From NCBI GenBank assembly GCA_050178795.1, contig JBFXFT010000003.1:1-64000 (forward strand): 64,000 nt of DNA, read 5' to 3'. This stretch comes from STF1-184 sp050178795 (GTDB taxonomy: Bacteria > Bacillota > Clostridia > Christensenellales > UBA1242). How positions within the stretch are numbered: the first letter of the stretch is position 1; each line of letters begins with the position of its first letter. Of the stretch, positions 1 to 8,274 are shown one piece after another. Under the pieces are notes generated by a model that saw nothing but the letters and a program-made list of their open reading frames with translations, was not told the origin of the DNA and searched no databases. Made by a program: the position numbers and the translations under genes.

Positions 1-52
1 CACTTCTTTGGTAAGGCAGAGGTCACGGGTTCAAGTCCCGTCAACAGCTCCA
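1..52 (+). tRNA. tRNA-Thr(GGU), 3' part only
   Basis: The window opens inside a tRNA. Visible are the anticodon loop TTGGTAA (anticodon GGT), a five-base variable loop, a perfect T arm (ACGGG/CCCGT around TTCAAGT), the 3' acceptor strand CAACAGC, discriminator T and an encoded CCA. The U73 discriminator fits threonine tRNAs of low-GC Gram-positives. The anticodon stem has one T-C mismatch at the third pair (positions 29-41). The D arm and 5' acceptor strand lie outside the window. Confidence 0.85.
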
Positions 53-74
53 AAAAATAAAAATGAGTACGTGA

Positions 75-461
75 ATGAAAAAAAATAAATATAATTTAAA
101 ATGCGAAGACAGAACTCAGATTCAAAGAGATTTCCATAAAGAAAGAATAGCATTTTTAATAGTAAAAGATAAAATTCATTTTATTAAAGGTGTTGATAAA
201 TCTCATTTTGAATTAGCTAGCGAATTAGGTATTTCAAAAGAAGAATTTGACAATCTATGTAGAGGTTTTTATCTTAACGGTAAAATTGTCTTTTATAAAG
301 GACATTTCACTTATGATAATGAAATGATTTCTATTGCTAAAAAATTTATTCCTGAAATCAAAAAGTTTTGTGGTGCAAAAGAAGTTGAAGTATATTGTGG
401 GCAAATTGTAGGTAGCCCAAATGAGATTTGGCCACCAGATTTTTATTTAGGAAAATTTTAA
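75..461 (+). CDS. hypothetical protein, 128 aa
   Basis: Not recognised. A small soluble protein starting 22 bases after the tRNA, with no clear Shine-Dalgarno; the ATG overlaps the stop of a four-codon ORF (TGAATG). The N-terminal half is rich in Lys and Glu. A segment around residues 45-60 (ELGISKEEFDNL) could be a helix-turn-helix-like unit, but this is weak. The C-terminus has two cysteines (about residues 99 and 108) and a Pro/Trp-rich tail. No signal peptide or membrane segment is seen. It could be transcribed by read-through from the tRNA. Coding is supported by an open frame with ordinary codon use for the window; function is unknown. Confidence 0.55.
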   Translation: MKKNKYNLKCEDRTQIQRDFHKERIAFLIVKDKIHFIKGVDKSHFELASELGISKEEFDNLCRGFYLNGKIVFYKGHFTYDNEMISIAKKFIPEIKKFCGAKEVEVYCGQIVGSPNEIWPPDFYLGKF

Positions 462-664
462 TTTCAATTGAGTATTTTTTATTTAATAATACCTCAGTTC
501 TATTTGGCATTTATATAGAATTCAATAAAATTGTTTTCCAAGATAAATTACTTGTTATATTAACCCAAACGGATTTTAATTTATTAATTTCACCCAAATA
601 TATATTCTCAAAATGATGGTGTGAACAGTGATAATAATAATCTGTTTCGCATTTTATTTTTTAA

Positions 665-693
665 TTGAAAAATATTTTAATATGTGATATAAT
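665..693 (+). promoter_or_regulatory. promoter, TTGAAA-17-TATAAT with extended -10
   Basis: TTGAAA at 665-670, a 17-base spacer, and TGA-TATAAT ending at 693. The expected start of transcription is near base 700, only about 12 bases before the preferred ATG at 712. Confidence 0.75.
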
Positions 694-711
694 CCTAATA
701 TGGAGCAAGAT

Positions 712-1392
712 ATGGAACAAAATATGGAACAAATTAATTTAAGCAACAAAAAACTTAATATACAAGAAATCTCTGATTTTGATAAAAGCAATATTGAAAC
801 AAATTGTGGTAAACCTTTTTGTGGTCTATGGTTTACACCAGCACTTTATGGCTTAACATCTCACTTTAAAAGTTTCTGGCACAAGCATATTGAATCTAAC
901 TGGCCAAAAGACATTATTAATAAAACATATGTTACTAACAATAATACAACTTTTGTAACTGAATTGTTTTTAGAAGAAGATACTCAAATTTTAAAAGTTA
1001 GCGAATTGGGTTATTTGTTTGACAAAAAGGCTTCTACTCTTGAAATAATTAAAGAATTGGAGTTGAAAAACACTAAACATCTAATTCTTAATATAAATAG
1101 TCAAGAAGACTTAGATATTATAAGTGAAAACTATCCTCAATGGGATAGCCTTGGAAGAAAAATCCACTCTGAGCTATGGGAATATGTTACTAACAATTTT
1201 GTTGGTTGTGAATTTAGTTGGCATTTATTTGAAACAGTTCGTAGGTTAGATAGCGACTTTTTATTTATTTTGGATACTCCTTCTTTTGTTGTATTTGATG
1301 CTAATGGTTTTAAATTTAAAACAACAGAAGAAAAACTTACATTTAACACATTTGATAATAAAATTAAGGCAGAAATTGAGGTCTCTTTATAA
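712..1392 (+). CDS. hypothetical protein with a Gly-Lys-Pro-Phe ... Gly-Leu-Trp motif
   Basis: Not recognised with confidence. An ATG at 700 is also open, but the promoter places transcription start at about 700 and a GGAG at 702-705 sits six bases before the ATG at 712, so 712 is preferred (226 aa). Near the N-terminus is GKPFCGLWFTP, which resembles the GKPxGGLWxSP motif seen in assorted bacterial and phage proteins of uncertain function; I make no functional call from it. The protein is soluble and Trp/Phe-rich, with no signal peptide. It has its own promoter and terminator, so it is a single-gene unit. Confidence 0.75.
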   Translation: MEQNMEQINLSNKKLNIQEISDFDKSNIETNCGKPFCGLWFTPALYGLTSHFKSFWHKHIESNWPKDIINKTYVTNNNTTFVTELFLEEDTQILKVSELGYLFDKKASTLEIIKELELKNTKHLILNINSQEDLDIISENYPQWDSLGRKIHSELWEYVTNNFVGCEFSWHLFETVRRLDSDFLFILDTPSFVVFDANGFKFKTTEEKLTFNTFDNKIKAEIEVSL

Positions 1393-1398
1393 AACAAA

Positions 1399-1425
1399 AA
1401 AACATGAACTATTTCATGTTTTTTT
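1399..1425 (+). terminator. Rho-independent terminator
   Basis: Stem AACATGAA/TTCATGTT with a four-base loop followed by a run of T, directly after the stop of the upstream gene. Confidence 0.85.
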
Positions 1426-1465
1426 ATTTAATGATTAAAACTAATTTTTTGATACTGCATTTATT

Positions 1466-1990
1466 TTATGTTATTTTTTTCTTCTTATAATCATTTATAT
1501 ATAAGGCGATTAGACTTATTATTGTTGCAACAAGTAATATTATCTCATTTGTAGCAGTTGTATAAGCACCAACAACTATTCCATATATTGAATAACCAAT
1601 ATTCCCTATCATTAAACAATATCTTAATACAAAAATATTATTTTGCCACAAACCATATGTAACTCCAATTATTGAAACCATTGGTAAAAGACTAATGTAG
1701 CCTTCCCAAGTAAATATCGTTACAATAATCGCCGCAAAAGAAAATAACATTAATAACCATAAACCATTTGCTCTTCCCTTTTTAGCATTAATATAAAACC
1801 AATATTTTCTTATAAGTCCTACAATTTGATTTATTGCCCCACTCCAACCTCCAACTAGTAAGATAGCTGCCACCTTACCCACTGCTGCAATTGTTTGATA
1901 AAGCAATAATTTGTCTTTATTCTTAAAAATTAATGAAATAATAGATAATATAATTATAAAAACACCAATAATCTGACTTGCTATAAACAT
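1466..1990 (-). CDS. YgjV-like integral membrane protein
   Basis: A 174-residue hydrophobic protein with about five or six membrane segments (roughly residues 4-22, 30-48, 75-95, 98-115, 120-142, 147-166). The arrangement and a VGGWSGA stretch followed by a basic RKYWFYINAKKGR loop match the YgjV family of small inner-membrane proteins, whose function is unknown. Transcription is toward the upstream gene, with which it converges. A short gap separates it from the methyltransferase gene upstream on the same strand, so the two may be cotranscribed. No regulatory site was identified. Family call is moderate; membrane location is strong. Confidence 0.75.
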   Translation of the reverse strand: MFIASQIIGVFIIILSIISLIFKNKDKLLLYQTIAAVGKVAAILLVGGWSGAINQIVGLIRKYWFYINAKKGRANGLWLLMLFSFAAIIVTIFTWEGYISLLPMVSIIGVTYGLWQNNIFVLRYCLMIGNIGYSIYGIVVGAYTTATNEIILLVATIISLIALYINDYKKKKIT

Positions 1991-2093
1991 TTATATACCT
2001 CTAATTTTTTATTTATTTTATTATATTTTCACTTTCTTTTGGGGTTACTTTTCCATAAGAAACAGATTTTTTTAATAACTCTGCAACTTTATT

Positions 2094-2876
2094 TTAGTCC
2101 TTTTTAAATATGCTCAATATGTGTGTGCTACAACCAAGCATATATTTGTTTTCACAATTATTTAGTTGGTAGTCTTTTATAAAGTTAAATTCGTCTTTTT
2201 CTAGTTTATTGGTAGATTCTTTTAGTATTTCAAATAGTCCATCCAGACTCACCTCTTTAATGTGTTTTACTCGTTTGTTTTTGAACGAATTATTAAACTC
2301 ATCTATGTCATAACTGGCATAAACATCTTCTTCTTTTTTAATAAATTTATTGTTTACAAAGGTATTTTTACAATCTAGCAAATTGCCTTTGATTAGTCCA
2401 TATCTATAAATAACAGAGGTGTTGGTTAAATAGTTAAAAATTATGTATCCTTTATTTTTGCATACCCTAATTGCTTCATCTATTGCCTTATTTACATCTT
2501 TATCCTTAAATAAGTGGGAAAGTGGTCCAAAAACTAAAACCACATCAAAACAATTGTCCTCAAAAATAGATAAATTCAAAATGTCCGCCACCAAGCAATT
2601 TGTTTTGTTTACTTCTTTACATTGACTTTTCATTATTTCAAGATTTTCTTGAAATAAATCAACCGATGTTACATCAACGCCTTTTTCTAGTAAATATGGG
2701 GTATAACTTCGCAGTCCAGAGCCAATCTCAAGAACCTTATCGGTTGGCTTTAAGAATTTGTCAATATATGCTCTTGTTATTTCTCTCTCCAACAAAACAT
2801 TATTGTCTAAATTTTTATTTACACTTTTGGTTTGGTTTGCATAAAAATTTTTAAGTATGTCATGTATTTTGTTCAT
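2094..2876 (-). CDS. class I SAM-dependent methyltransferase
   Basis: A 260-residue soluble protein with a Rossmann-type methyltransferase core. Motif I is VLEIGSGLRSYTPYLL (about residues 48-63), followed by an acidic residue ending strand 2 (VTSVDL), motif II near CLVADILNL, and motif IV VVLVFGPLSHL. This is the Methyltransf_11/25 type. The substrate cannot be read from the sequence; an N-terminal extension of about 45 residues and a C-terminal lid of about 90 residues presumably select it. The gene lies upstream of the YgjV-like gene on the same strand and divergent from the gene at 3075. Confidence 0.85.
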   Translation of the reverse strand: MNKIHDILKNFYANQTKSVNKNLDNNVLLEREITRAYIDKFLKPTDKVLEIGSGLRSYTPYLLEKGVDVTSVDLFQENLEIMKSQCKEVNKTNCLVADILNLSIFEDNCFDVVLVFGPLSHLFKDKDVNKAIDEAIRVCKNKGYIIFNYLTNTSVIYRYGLIKGNLLDCKNTFVNNKFIKKEEDVYASYDIDEFNNSFKNKRVKHIKEVSLDGLFEILKESTNKLEKDEFNFIKDYQLNNCENKYMLGCSTHILSIFKKD

Positions 2877-3005
2877 AATCTTCTCCCAATACTAAAATAG
2901 TATAACATATAATAAAACAAAAATAATCCTTTGATAGGTCTATTTTTTAATTTTTGCGTTTTGTATTTAAGGTGTTAATATATAAAAACTACAATTTTTG
3001 TGATA

Positions 3006-3034
3006 TTGACATAACAAAAAGAAAATGTTATAAT
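3006..3034 (+). promoter_or_regulatory. consensus promoter, TTGACA-17-TATAAT
   Basis: TTGACA at 3006-3011, a 17-base spacer ending in TGT, and TATAAT at 3029-3034. Both hexamers match the housekeeping-sigma consensus and the -10 is extended. It should drive the gene at 3075 strongly. Confidence 0.9.
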
Positions 3035-3074
3035 TATTGTCATAATACTATAAAAAATAATTGAGGTGAATATT

Positions 3075-4055
3075 ATGGGATTATTTAATCCTACCATTAA
3101 ACTTACTCAAAGAGAAGAAAAAATTGTGCATGAGGTAGAAAGAGCACACAAAATGTCTATTGAATATTATGAAAAACAAGAATATACGTATCAAGCTATA
3201 AGGAAATTAAATCAAGCTATAAAATACTTTTATGAAGATGAAAGTTTTACAGAACTAAGAAGAGGTTTAAATTATGTAGATGGAATACATTTACATCTTA
3301 AAAACTATGCAAAAATAAGTAAAAAGGGTTATAACAATATCATTAAAACTTTGAATAAAGAAGGCATTGACCCATTTGAGATGATTAATAGGATTCCACA
3401 GTATGACCAATTGGAACAAAACTATTTAAACCAAGACGCAGACAAACTATTAAAAATATTTAATGAAACTCGAGTTTTGTATGATGATTTTAAGAATAAT
3501 AAAGAACTTATGGTAATAGAATATAAAAAATTATATGAGAATCTTTTTAATTTCGTTCATACTAGAGAAGAATTTAATGACAGCACTGTTTCCTATCATA
3601 TGTATAAATCGATGGATGAAAAAACACAGAATATTTATAATCACTATGAAAATCAAAGAGAACATTTTGACTTAGACCTATATAGAATAAAATATTTAAT
3701 TAAATATATGGAAAATAAAAAAATATTCACTCTTGGAAGTGAAGAAAAGCAAGAGGCATTACAAATATTTAATGTTAATGTTGAAAATCAAAAACAAATA
3801 ATTAAAGATTCTGCTGTTAGAATTAACGATTTGTTGACAAAATTTGACCAAGAAAAAGAGTTACCAGAAAAACAATTAAAAGAACTATATTTTGGATTAA
3901 AATCTTTTGATAAAGATTTAAAGAGCAAAAATGAATTTAAAAGAGCAATAGCTAAAGAGGCAGATATGGAGCTACGAGAAGAGGGTATAAGTTTTTGTAC
4001 CTCTAAAACTGTTGATAATGTTTTTGCTACATTTAGTGATAATATAGAAAAATAA
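3075..4055 (+). CDS. hypothetical helical protein, 326 aa
   Basis: Not recognised. The frame is open from a GTG at 3066, but that GTG lies inside the Shine-Dalgarno GAGGTG, so the ATG at 3075 is the start. The protein is very rich in Lys, Glu, Asn and Tyr and is predicted almost wholly alpha-helical, with long amphipathic stretches (about residues 15-60 and 220-300) and no Gly/Pro-rich catalytic motif. No signal peptide or membrane helix is seen. It is a monocistronic unit with a full-consensus promoter and a terminator, suggesting good expression. Role unknown. Confidence 0.8.
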   Translation: MGLFNPTIKLTQREEKIVHEVERAHKMSIEYYEKQEYTYQAIRKLNQAIKYFYEDESFTELRRGLNYVDGIHLHLKNYAKISKKGYNNIIKTLNKEGIDPFEMINRIPQYDQLEQNYLNQDADKLLKIFNETRVLYDDFKNNKELMVIEYKKLYENLFNFVHTREEFNDSTVSYHMYKSMDEKTQNIYNHYENQREHFDLDLYRIKYLIKYMENKKIFTLGSEEKQEALQIFNVNVENQKQIIKDSAVRINDLLTKFDQEKELPEKQLKELYFGLKSFDKDLKSKNEFKRAIAKEADMELREEGISFCTSKTVDNVFATFSDNIEK

Positions 4056-4082
4056 GTCTACAAAATTGGCTAAATTTTAATA

Positions 4083-4112
4083 AAAAATCAGTCCTTTGCG
4101 ACTGATTTTTTT
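4083..4112. terminator. bidirectional terminator between convergent genes
   Basis: Stem AAATCAGTC/GACTGATTT with loop CTTTGC, flanked by A-run and T-run, so it can act on both strands. It overlaps the last codons and stop of the minus-strand radical SAM gene. Confidence 0.85.
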
Positions 4113-4915
4113 ATTTTGTCATGATAAAAATAATTTTTAAAGTTTACACCATTGTCACGGCAAAAGTTATTTATTTCTACTGCAAGTTTTTGCCAGTAGT
4201 CTTTATTGTTTTTAATATAAATTTCATTATAGAGTGAAATTAATTTAGGGTACTTTTTTCTGATGTAGTTTAATATGGCAATTTTATATTCACCACGCAA
4301 ATTTAAGTTTTCAAACCAATATTCATCTACAAAATCTTTGGTCTTCAAAATTATGTTTTGCCAGTCAGATATCATAGGGAATATTGGGGACACAAAGCAC
4401 ACAGTTTTAATTCCATTATCGTGCAAAGTCTTTAGGGCGCTAATCCTATCTTCTATGCTTGATGCTTTGTCCATATCGTTTTTAAAAGCCTCATCAGTTG
4501 TGTTGATTGAAAACGACACAATTAAATTTTTCATTTGTTTTAATAAATTAATGTCTCTAAGAATTAATTTGTTTTTGGTTGAAATACTAATTTCAATATC
4601 TAGACCCACAAGTTGTTCTAAAATTTTTTGTGTCAATTTGTATTCTTTTTCAAAGTCGTTATAGACATCGGTTACGCTCGCTAAAAAAACACTTTTACCA
4701 ATGAGCTTTTTAGTGTTTAGCGGTTTATCGCAAATTTTTATATCAATAAATTCGCCCCACGGTTCACTATGATTAGTGAATCTCTTCATAAATGACGCGT
4801 AACAATACTTGCAGCCATTTGTGCAACCAACATAAGGATTTATAACAAAATCTGCACTTGGTAATTTGCTTGCAGTTATTAAATCATTGGTTTTTATTTC
4901 TTTTACTGTAATCAT
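4088..4915 (-). CDS. SPL-family radical SAM protein
   Basis: A 275-residue radical SAM enzyme. The 4Fe-4S cluster motif is CTNGCKYC (C31, C35, C38, spacing CX3CX2C), followed by YAS. This is the arrangement of the SplB/Rv2578c-like group related to spore photoproduct lyase. Downstream, FLASVTDVYNDFE (about residues 77-90) and the ISISTKN, SFSINTTDE and CFVSPIFP strands fit the partial TIM barrel of that group. The protein lacks the long N-terminal region of true spore photoproduct lyase, so the reaction is unknown; DNA-lesion repair should not be assumed. It follows the acetyltransferase gene by 16 bases, implying an operon, and its 3' end forms part of the shared terminator. Confidence 0.85.
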   Translation of the reverse strand: MITVKEIKTNDLITASKLPSADFVINPYVGCTNGCKYCYASFMKRFTNHSEPWGEFIDIKICDKPLNTKKLIGKSVFLASVTDVYNDFEKEYKLTQKILEQLVGLDIEISISTKNKLILRDINLLKQMKNLIVSFSINTTDEAFKNDMDKASSIEDRISALKTLHDNGIKTVCFVSPIFPMISDWQNIILKTKDFVDEYWFENLNLRGEYKIAILNYIRKKYPKLISLYNEIYIKNNKDYWQKLAVEINNFCRDNGVNFKNYFYHDKIKKSVAKD

Positions 4916-4931
4916 TTAATTCTCCTAATTT

Positions 4932-5483
4932 TTATAGTTTTTTAAACATAATATTTCTATGGTATTGCTTCCCAAGATGTTCAAAACTATATTTGTCAAC
5001 CACTTCAAAATTTAATTTTTTTAATGAATGCATACTTGCGGAATTTGTTGGATCAACAGTGCATATAATAAATTCTTTTTTATTCTCTTTTGCAAACTCA
5101 AAAAAATATTCCAATATTCTTTGCATAAATCCATTACCTCTATAATTTGGGTCAACAAAAACCGCTCTAAAATATAGTACCTTATCTTTATTTAAATTTG
5201 CTAACAACGCGCTTTTATAATAATTTTCGCTAGAATATTTTGATAACAATATGTCGCCATAGGCAATTAATTTATTGTCTTGTTTATCAAAAATGCCTAT
5301 GCATTCATTTTTGTCATCGCTTAGACACTCTTCTATTCTGCTCTTTGACACTTCAACCAAATGACTTTCTTTTGCCAAGTTTTTTAAAACAATATTTTGT
5401 AGTTGATACACTTTTTCAGCATATTCTGCAGTTAATTTTTGTGCGAAAAATATATTATAATCAATGTCTAAATTGTCAATCAT
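4932..5483 (-). CDS. GNAT-family N-acetyltransferase
   Basis: The frame is open further upstream, but the ATG at 5483 has AAAAGGGAG seven bases ahead and gives a 183-residue protein of normal GNAT size. The acetyl-CoA-binding motif A is visible as AVFVDPNYRGNGFMQRILEY (V-x-P-x-x-R-x-x-G, about residues 109-128), and the later TVDPTNSASMHSLKKLNFE segment is typical of motif B (asparagine, small residues, then a phenylalanine). The substrate is unknown; an N-terminal amine of a metabolite or protein is possible. An upstream TGA-TATAAT could be its promoter. It is cotranscribed with the radical SAM gene. Confidence 0.82.
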   Translation of the reverse strand: MIDNLDIDYNIFFAQKLTAEYAEKVYQLQNIVLKNLAKESHLVEVSKSRIEECLSDDKNECIGIFDKQDNKLIAYGDILLSKYSSENYYKSALLANLNKDKVLYFRAVFVDPNYRGNGFMQRILEYFFEFAKENKKEFIICTVDPTNSASMHSLKKLNFEVVDKYSFEHLGKQYHRNIMFKKL

Positions 5484-5605
5484 AAGATGCTCCCTTTTAA
5501 TTTTTTGTAAGCAACTTTTTATTACTAAAATTATTATATCACACTTACATAACATAATAAAATACATTATATTACTTACTCAAAAATCGTCTTTACTATT
5601 TTATA

Positions 5606-5634
5606 TTGTTTTAATTAAACAACTATGTTAAAAT
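5606..5634 (+). promoter_or_regulatory. promoter, TTGTTT-17-TAAAAT, extended -10
   Basis: TTGTTT at 5606-5611 and TGT-TAAAAT ending at 5634, 33 bases before the phosphoesterase ATG. Confidence 0.65.
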
Positions 5635-5667
5635 GTAATTACATTTATTAAAAAGGAAACGATAGTT

Positions 5668-6492
5668 ATGTTAAAAAAGAACGATGCAAAATTTATTATT
5701 TTTTCCGATATTCACTATGCGCCAGTGGCTCTTGACATTAAGGTTGACGGAGTTCAAAGAAAACTAACTGAGTATGCCGTTCCACTTGCAAATAAATTGA
5801 TTGAAACCGTGAACGAAACAATGCCAGATGCCGTCATTAACTTGGGCGACTCTATTCAAGATTCAAGTAATTACGAAGAAGACATAAATAATTTAAAATA
5901 TATTTGTAACGTGTTTAAAGGGTTTAATGTGCCTTTTTTATCGGTAAGTGGCAACCATGATTTGCGCCTTTTAAGTAGGCAAGAAGTCAGCGATATTATG
6001 GGACAAAATCATCACAATTTTTCTGAAGATATAAAAGGCTATCACATAATGTTTTTGGGGCTAGATGTGAACGAGGCTGCTCCAAATGGCTCTGGTGGAA
6101 TCCTTAGAACTAGAAAATTGCGTTCTTCAACCCTTGAGTGGATTAAAAACGATTTATTAAATAATAATTTGCCAACCTTAATTTTTATTCATTATGGTGT
6201 GGCAGAAGATGATATGCAAAACAATTTCTGGTTTTACAAAAATAAAGAGGCGGCCCTACTTGAAAATAGAGTAGAACTTAAACACATTTTAGAAAACGAC
6301 AACAATGTGCTAGCCGTATTTAGCGGACATCAACATTGGACAAAAAGACTAGTTGAGGGCAACATTCAATATTTTGTTGTAGGCTCTTTAACAGAAAATA
6401 TGAAAAATGACGGCGTACCTGATGGCATATATTTAGAAGTAGATATAAAAAATAAAGATATTGAAGTAAAAGAACATCATTTGAAAATATAA
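5668..6492 (+). CDS. calcineurin-like metallophosphoesterase
   Basis: A 274-residue soluble protein with the full set of metallophosphoesterase motifs in order: DIHYAP near residue 13 (D-x-H), NLGDSIQ near 59 (GD), SGNHDL near 96 (GNHD), IHYG near 174 (H), and SGHQHW near 218 (GHxH). These residues hold a two-metal centre. The family cleaves phosphomonoesters or phosphodiesters; the substrate here is not known. The start is supported by AAAGGAAACG upstream. It has its own promoter and is followed after 44 bases by a Nudix hydrolase gene, so the two probably form a short operon of phosphate-bond hydrolases. Confidence 0.88.
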   Translation: MLKKNDAKFIIFSDIHYAPVALDIKVDGVQRKLTEYAVPLANKLIETVNETMPDAVINLGDSIQDSSNYEEDINNLKYICNVFKGFNVPFLSVSGNHDLRLLSRQEVSDIMGQNHHNFSEDIKGYHIMFLGLDVNEAAPNGSGGILRTRKLRSSTLEWIKNDLLNNNLPTLIFIHYGVAEDDMQNNFWFYKNKEAALLENRVELKHILENDNNVLAVFSGHQHWTKRLVEGNIQYFVVGSLTENMKNDGVPDGIYLEVDIKNKDIEVKEHHLKI

Positions 6493-6536
6493 TATAGTCA
6501 CATAAGTTATGATATTAAAAAAATAGAGGTAATAAA

Positions 6537-6992
6537 ATGGTAAGAGTAAGTTCCAGAGCTATAATTATAAAAGACAACAAATTGGTTTTAATGTTTAGAA
6601 ACAGGCATGGAAAAATATACTACGTTACGCCTGGCGGTGGAGTAAATGATGGCGAAACACCAAAACAGTGCGTAATAAGAGAGGTTGAAGAAGAGTTTGG
6701 AATAATAGCTAAGCCTTTAAAAAAACTATACATCTATAAAGATGCTGGCACGACCCAACATTATTATTTGTGCGAATGGATTGGCGGACAGTTTGCAACT
6801 GGCAAAGGTGAAGAATTTGAAAACAACGACCCAGAAAACATATTTATACCAAAACTTGTACCCATTGAGGAACTAAAAAATTTGCCACTAGTTCCACCAG
6901 AAATTAAAAATAAACTTATTGAGGACCTTAAAAATGGGTTTGAAAACAAAACAATTACCATTAAAGGTTTATATGAGGGCAAATGGAAATAG
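6537..6992 (+). CDS. Nudix hydrolase
   Basis: A 151-residue protein with a complete Nudix box (G-x5-E-x7-R-E-x2-E-E-x-G) at about residues 37-59, including GETPKQ and REVEEEFGI. The protein is of the small MutT/NUDT type that removes a nucleoside monophosphate or phosphate group from substrates such as nucleoside di- or triphosphates. No substrate-specific motif was recognised. A Shine-Dalgarno AGAGG precedes the ATG. It shares transcription with the upstream phosphoesterase and ends before a clear terminator. Confidence 0.88.
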   Translation: MVRVSSRAIIIKDNKLVLMFRNRHGKIYYVTPGGGVNDGETPKQCVIREVEEEFGIIAKPLKKLYIYKDAGTTQHYYLCEWIGGQFATGKGEEFENNDPENIFIPKLVPIEELKNLPLVPPEIKNKLIEDLKNGFENKTITIKGLYEGKWK

Positions 6993-7032
6993 ACTGCGCA
7001 CAACAAAACTTGGAAAACGACAAAATTTAGTT

Positions 7033-7069
7033 AAAAAGATAAGTTTATGACAATAAATTTGTCTTTTTT
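7033..7069 (+). terminator. Rho-independent terminator
   Basis: A long AT-rich stem AAAAAGATAAGTTTAT paired with ATAAATTTGTCTTTTT (two G-U pairs), ending in a T run. It closes the phosphoesterase-Nudix unit. Confidence 0.75.
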
Positions 7070-7091
7070 AATATCTGCCTTAGGTAAAATA

Positions 7092-7121
7092 TTGTTATTT
7101 TGTTTCAATATGCGTTATAAT
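7092..7121 (+). promoter_or_regulatory. promoter, TTGTTA-18-TATAAT
   Basis: TTGTTA at 7092-7097 and TATAAT at 7116-7121, 31 bases before the lipoprotein ATG, which has the strong ribosome site GGAGGG. Confidence 0.7.
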
Positions 7122-7152
7122 ATTATTAAATAATTGTGCTGGAGGGCTAAAT

Positions 7153-8235
7153 ATGAAAAAAGTACTAGTATATACTTTTAGTATTCTATTTATGATTTCC
7201 AGCATTTTTTTTAACCTATCAGGTTGCCAAAACAACAGTGAAATTAATGACGACGATACTAATACGGACGACATTTTGTCTACCTATTTTGATTTAACTT
7301 TGCAAGACGGAACACTAGAATTCACCTCTTCTATTATGGACTCTGAGGACTTTTCTAGAATTATTCCTCTTGGACAAATTAACCCACCTGGACACACCTT
7401 CCCTACCGACCACATCTATTTTGTATTAAATGGTCTTTCAAAACCTGTTTATGCTCCAACTGCTGGAAAAGTTTTGTACATTGACGAACCGGGTATGTAC
7501 GGAGACCGTGCAATTAGAATTGGCGTTACAAGTACAATGTCTTACTATCTTGGTCACATTTTTATTGAAGATGGACTAGAAGTTGGCGATACTGTTTTAA
7601 CAGGAGAGCAAATAGGTACAAGTGGCAACACATCTTGCGTTGATTTTGGCGTACTCAATAAAGATATTGAGAACAATTTTATTTCGGACAAATACCCAGT
7701 AACTACAATATATGGCGACAAACCTTTATACTACTATAACGAGCCTCTACGCACTGAACTATATGCGCTAGTAAAACCCCCTCAACCCTATGATGAGCCA
7801 GAATATGTATACGACGGCGGAGTAACAGACGGCGAGTTTGTCCTTGACGAGTTAGGGACACTTAGTGGAAACTGGTTTAAAGAAAACTGTCTTAACTCCG
7901 ATGGTTGGTACGAATGGGAAGACACTTTGGCGTTTGGCTATGACAATTTTTATACCGACCAAATAAGGATTGCTATTGGCACATATAGCAATGCCTTTGC
8001 CCTTAATAATGAAGATGACCCTATGACTCCAATAAGTGTTACAACAACCTCTGGCGCAGTCGCATATTACCTTTATAATGCTAATAACACAAGTAAAGGT
8101 CTTCCAACTAGTGAAAGAACTGGGCTAATGATGGTTGAAATGTTAAGCGACACGCGCATAAAATTAGAAATTTTTGAAGATACGACAAGTTTAACTCGCG
8201 AATTTACGAGTAGCGCACTATATTACGTGCGCTAA
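7153..8235 (+). CDS. lipoprotein with a degenerate M23-peptidase-like domain
   Basis: A 360-residue exported lipoprotein. The signal sequence ends in the lipobox LSGC (Cys25), followed by an Asp/Asn-rich linker. Residues 78-190 look like an M23/lysostaphin-type beta-barrel: NPPGHTFPTDH contains the first His/Asp metal pair, GKVLYIDEPG and the later GEQIGTSGN match the core strands, and YYLGHIFIEDGLEVGD matches the YxHL segment. The usual final HxH is CVDFGV here, so at least one metal ligand is altered and catalysis is doubtful. The C-terminal region (about 215-360) is a beta-rich domain I do not recognise. It probably binds or remodels the cell wall from the outer membrane-face anchor. Confidence 0.75.
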   Translation: MKKVLVYTFSILFMISSIFFNLSGCQNNSEINDDDTNTDDILSTYFDLTLQDGTLEFTSSIMDSEDFSRIIPLGQINPPGHTFPTDHIYFVLNGLSKPVYAPTAGKVLYIDEPGMYGDRAIRIGVTSTMSYYLGHIFIEDGLEVGDTVLTGEQIGTSGNTSCVDFGVLNKDIENNFISDKYPVTTIYGDKPLYYYNEPLRTELYALVKPPQPYDEPEYVYDGGVTDGEFVLDELGTLSGNWFKENCLNSDGWYEWEDTLAFGYDNFYTDQIRIAIGTYSNAFALNNEDDPMTPISVTTTSGAVAYYLYNANNTSKGLPTSERTGLMMVEMLSDTRIKLEIFEDTTSLTREFTSSALYYVR

Positions 8236-8274
8236 CATATATTGTATTTTTTACATAAAATAGAGGAAGTTTAT

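Noticed and set aside
428..616. Plus-strand frame of 62 codons overlapping the end of the 128-residue gene
   Set aside because: No ribosome site, very Ile/Phe/Leu-rich composition typical of AT-rich noncoding DNA, and it overlaps a better gene.
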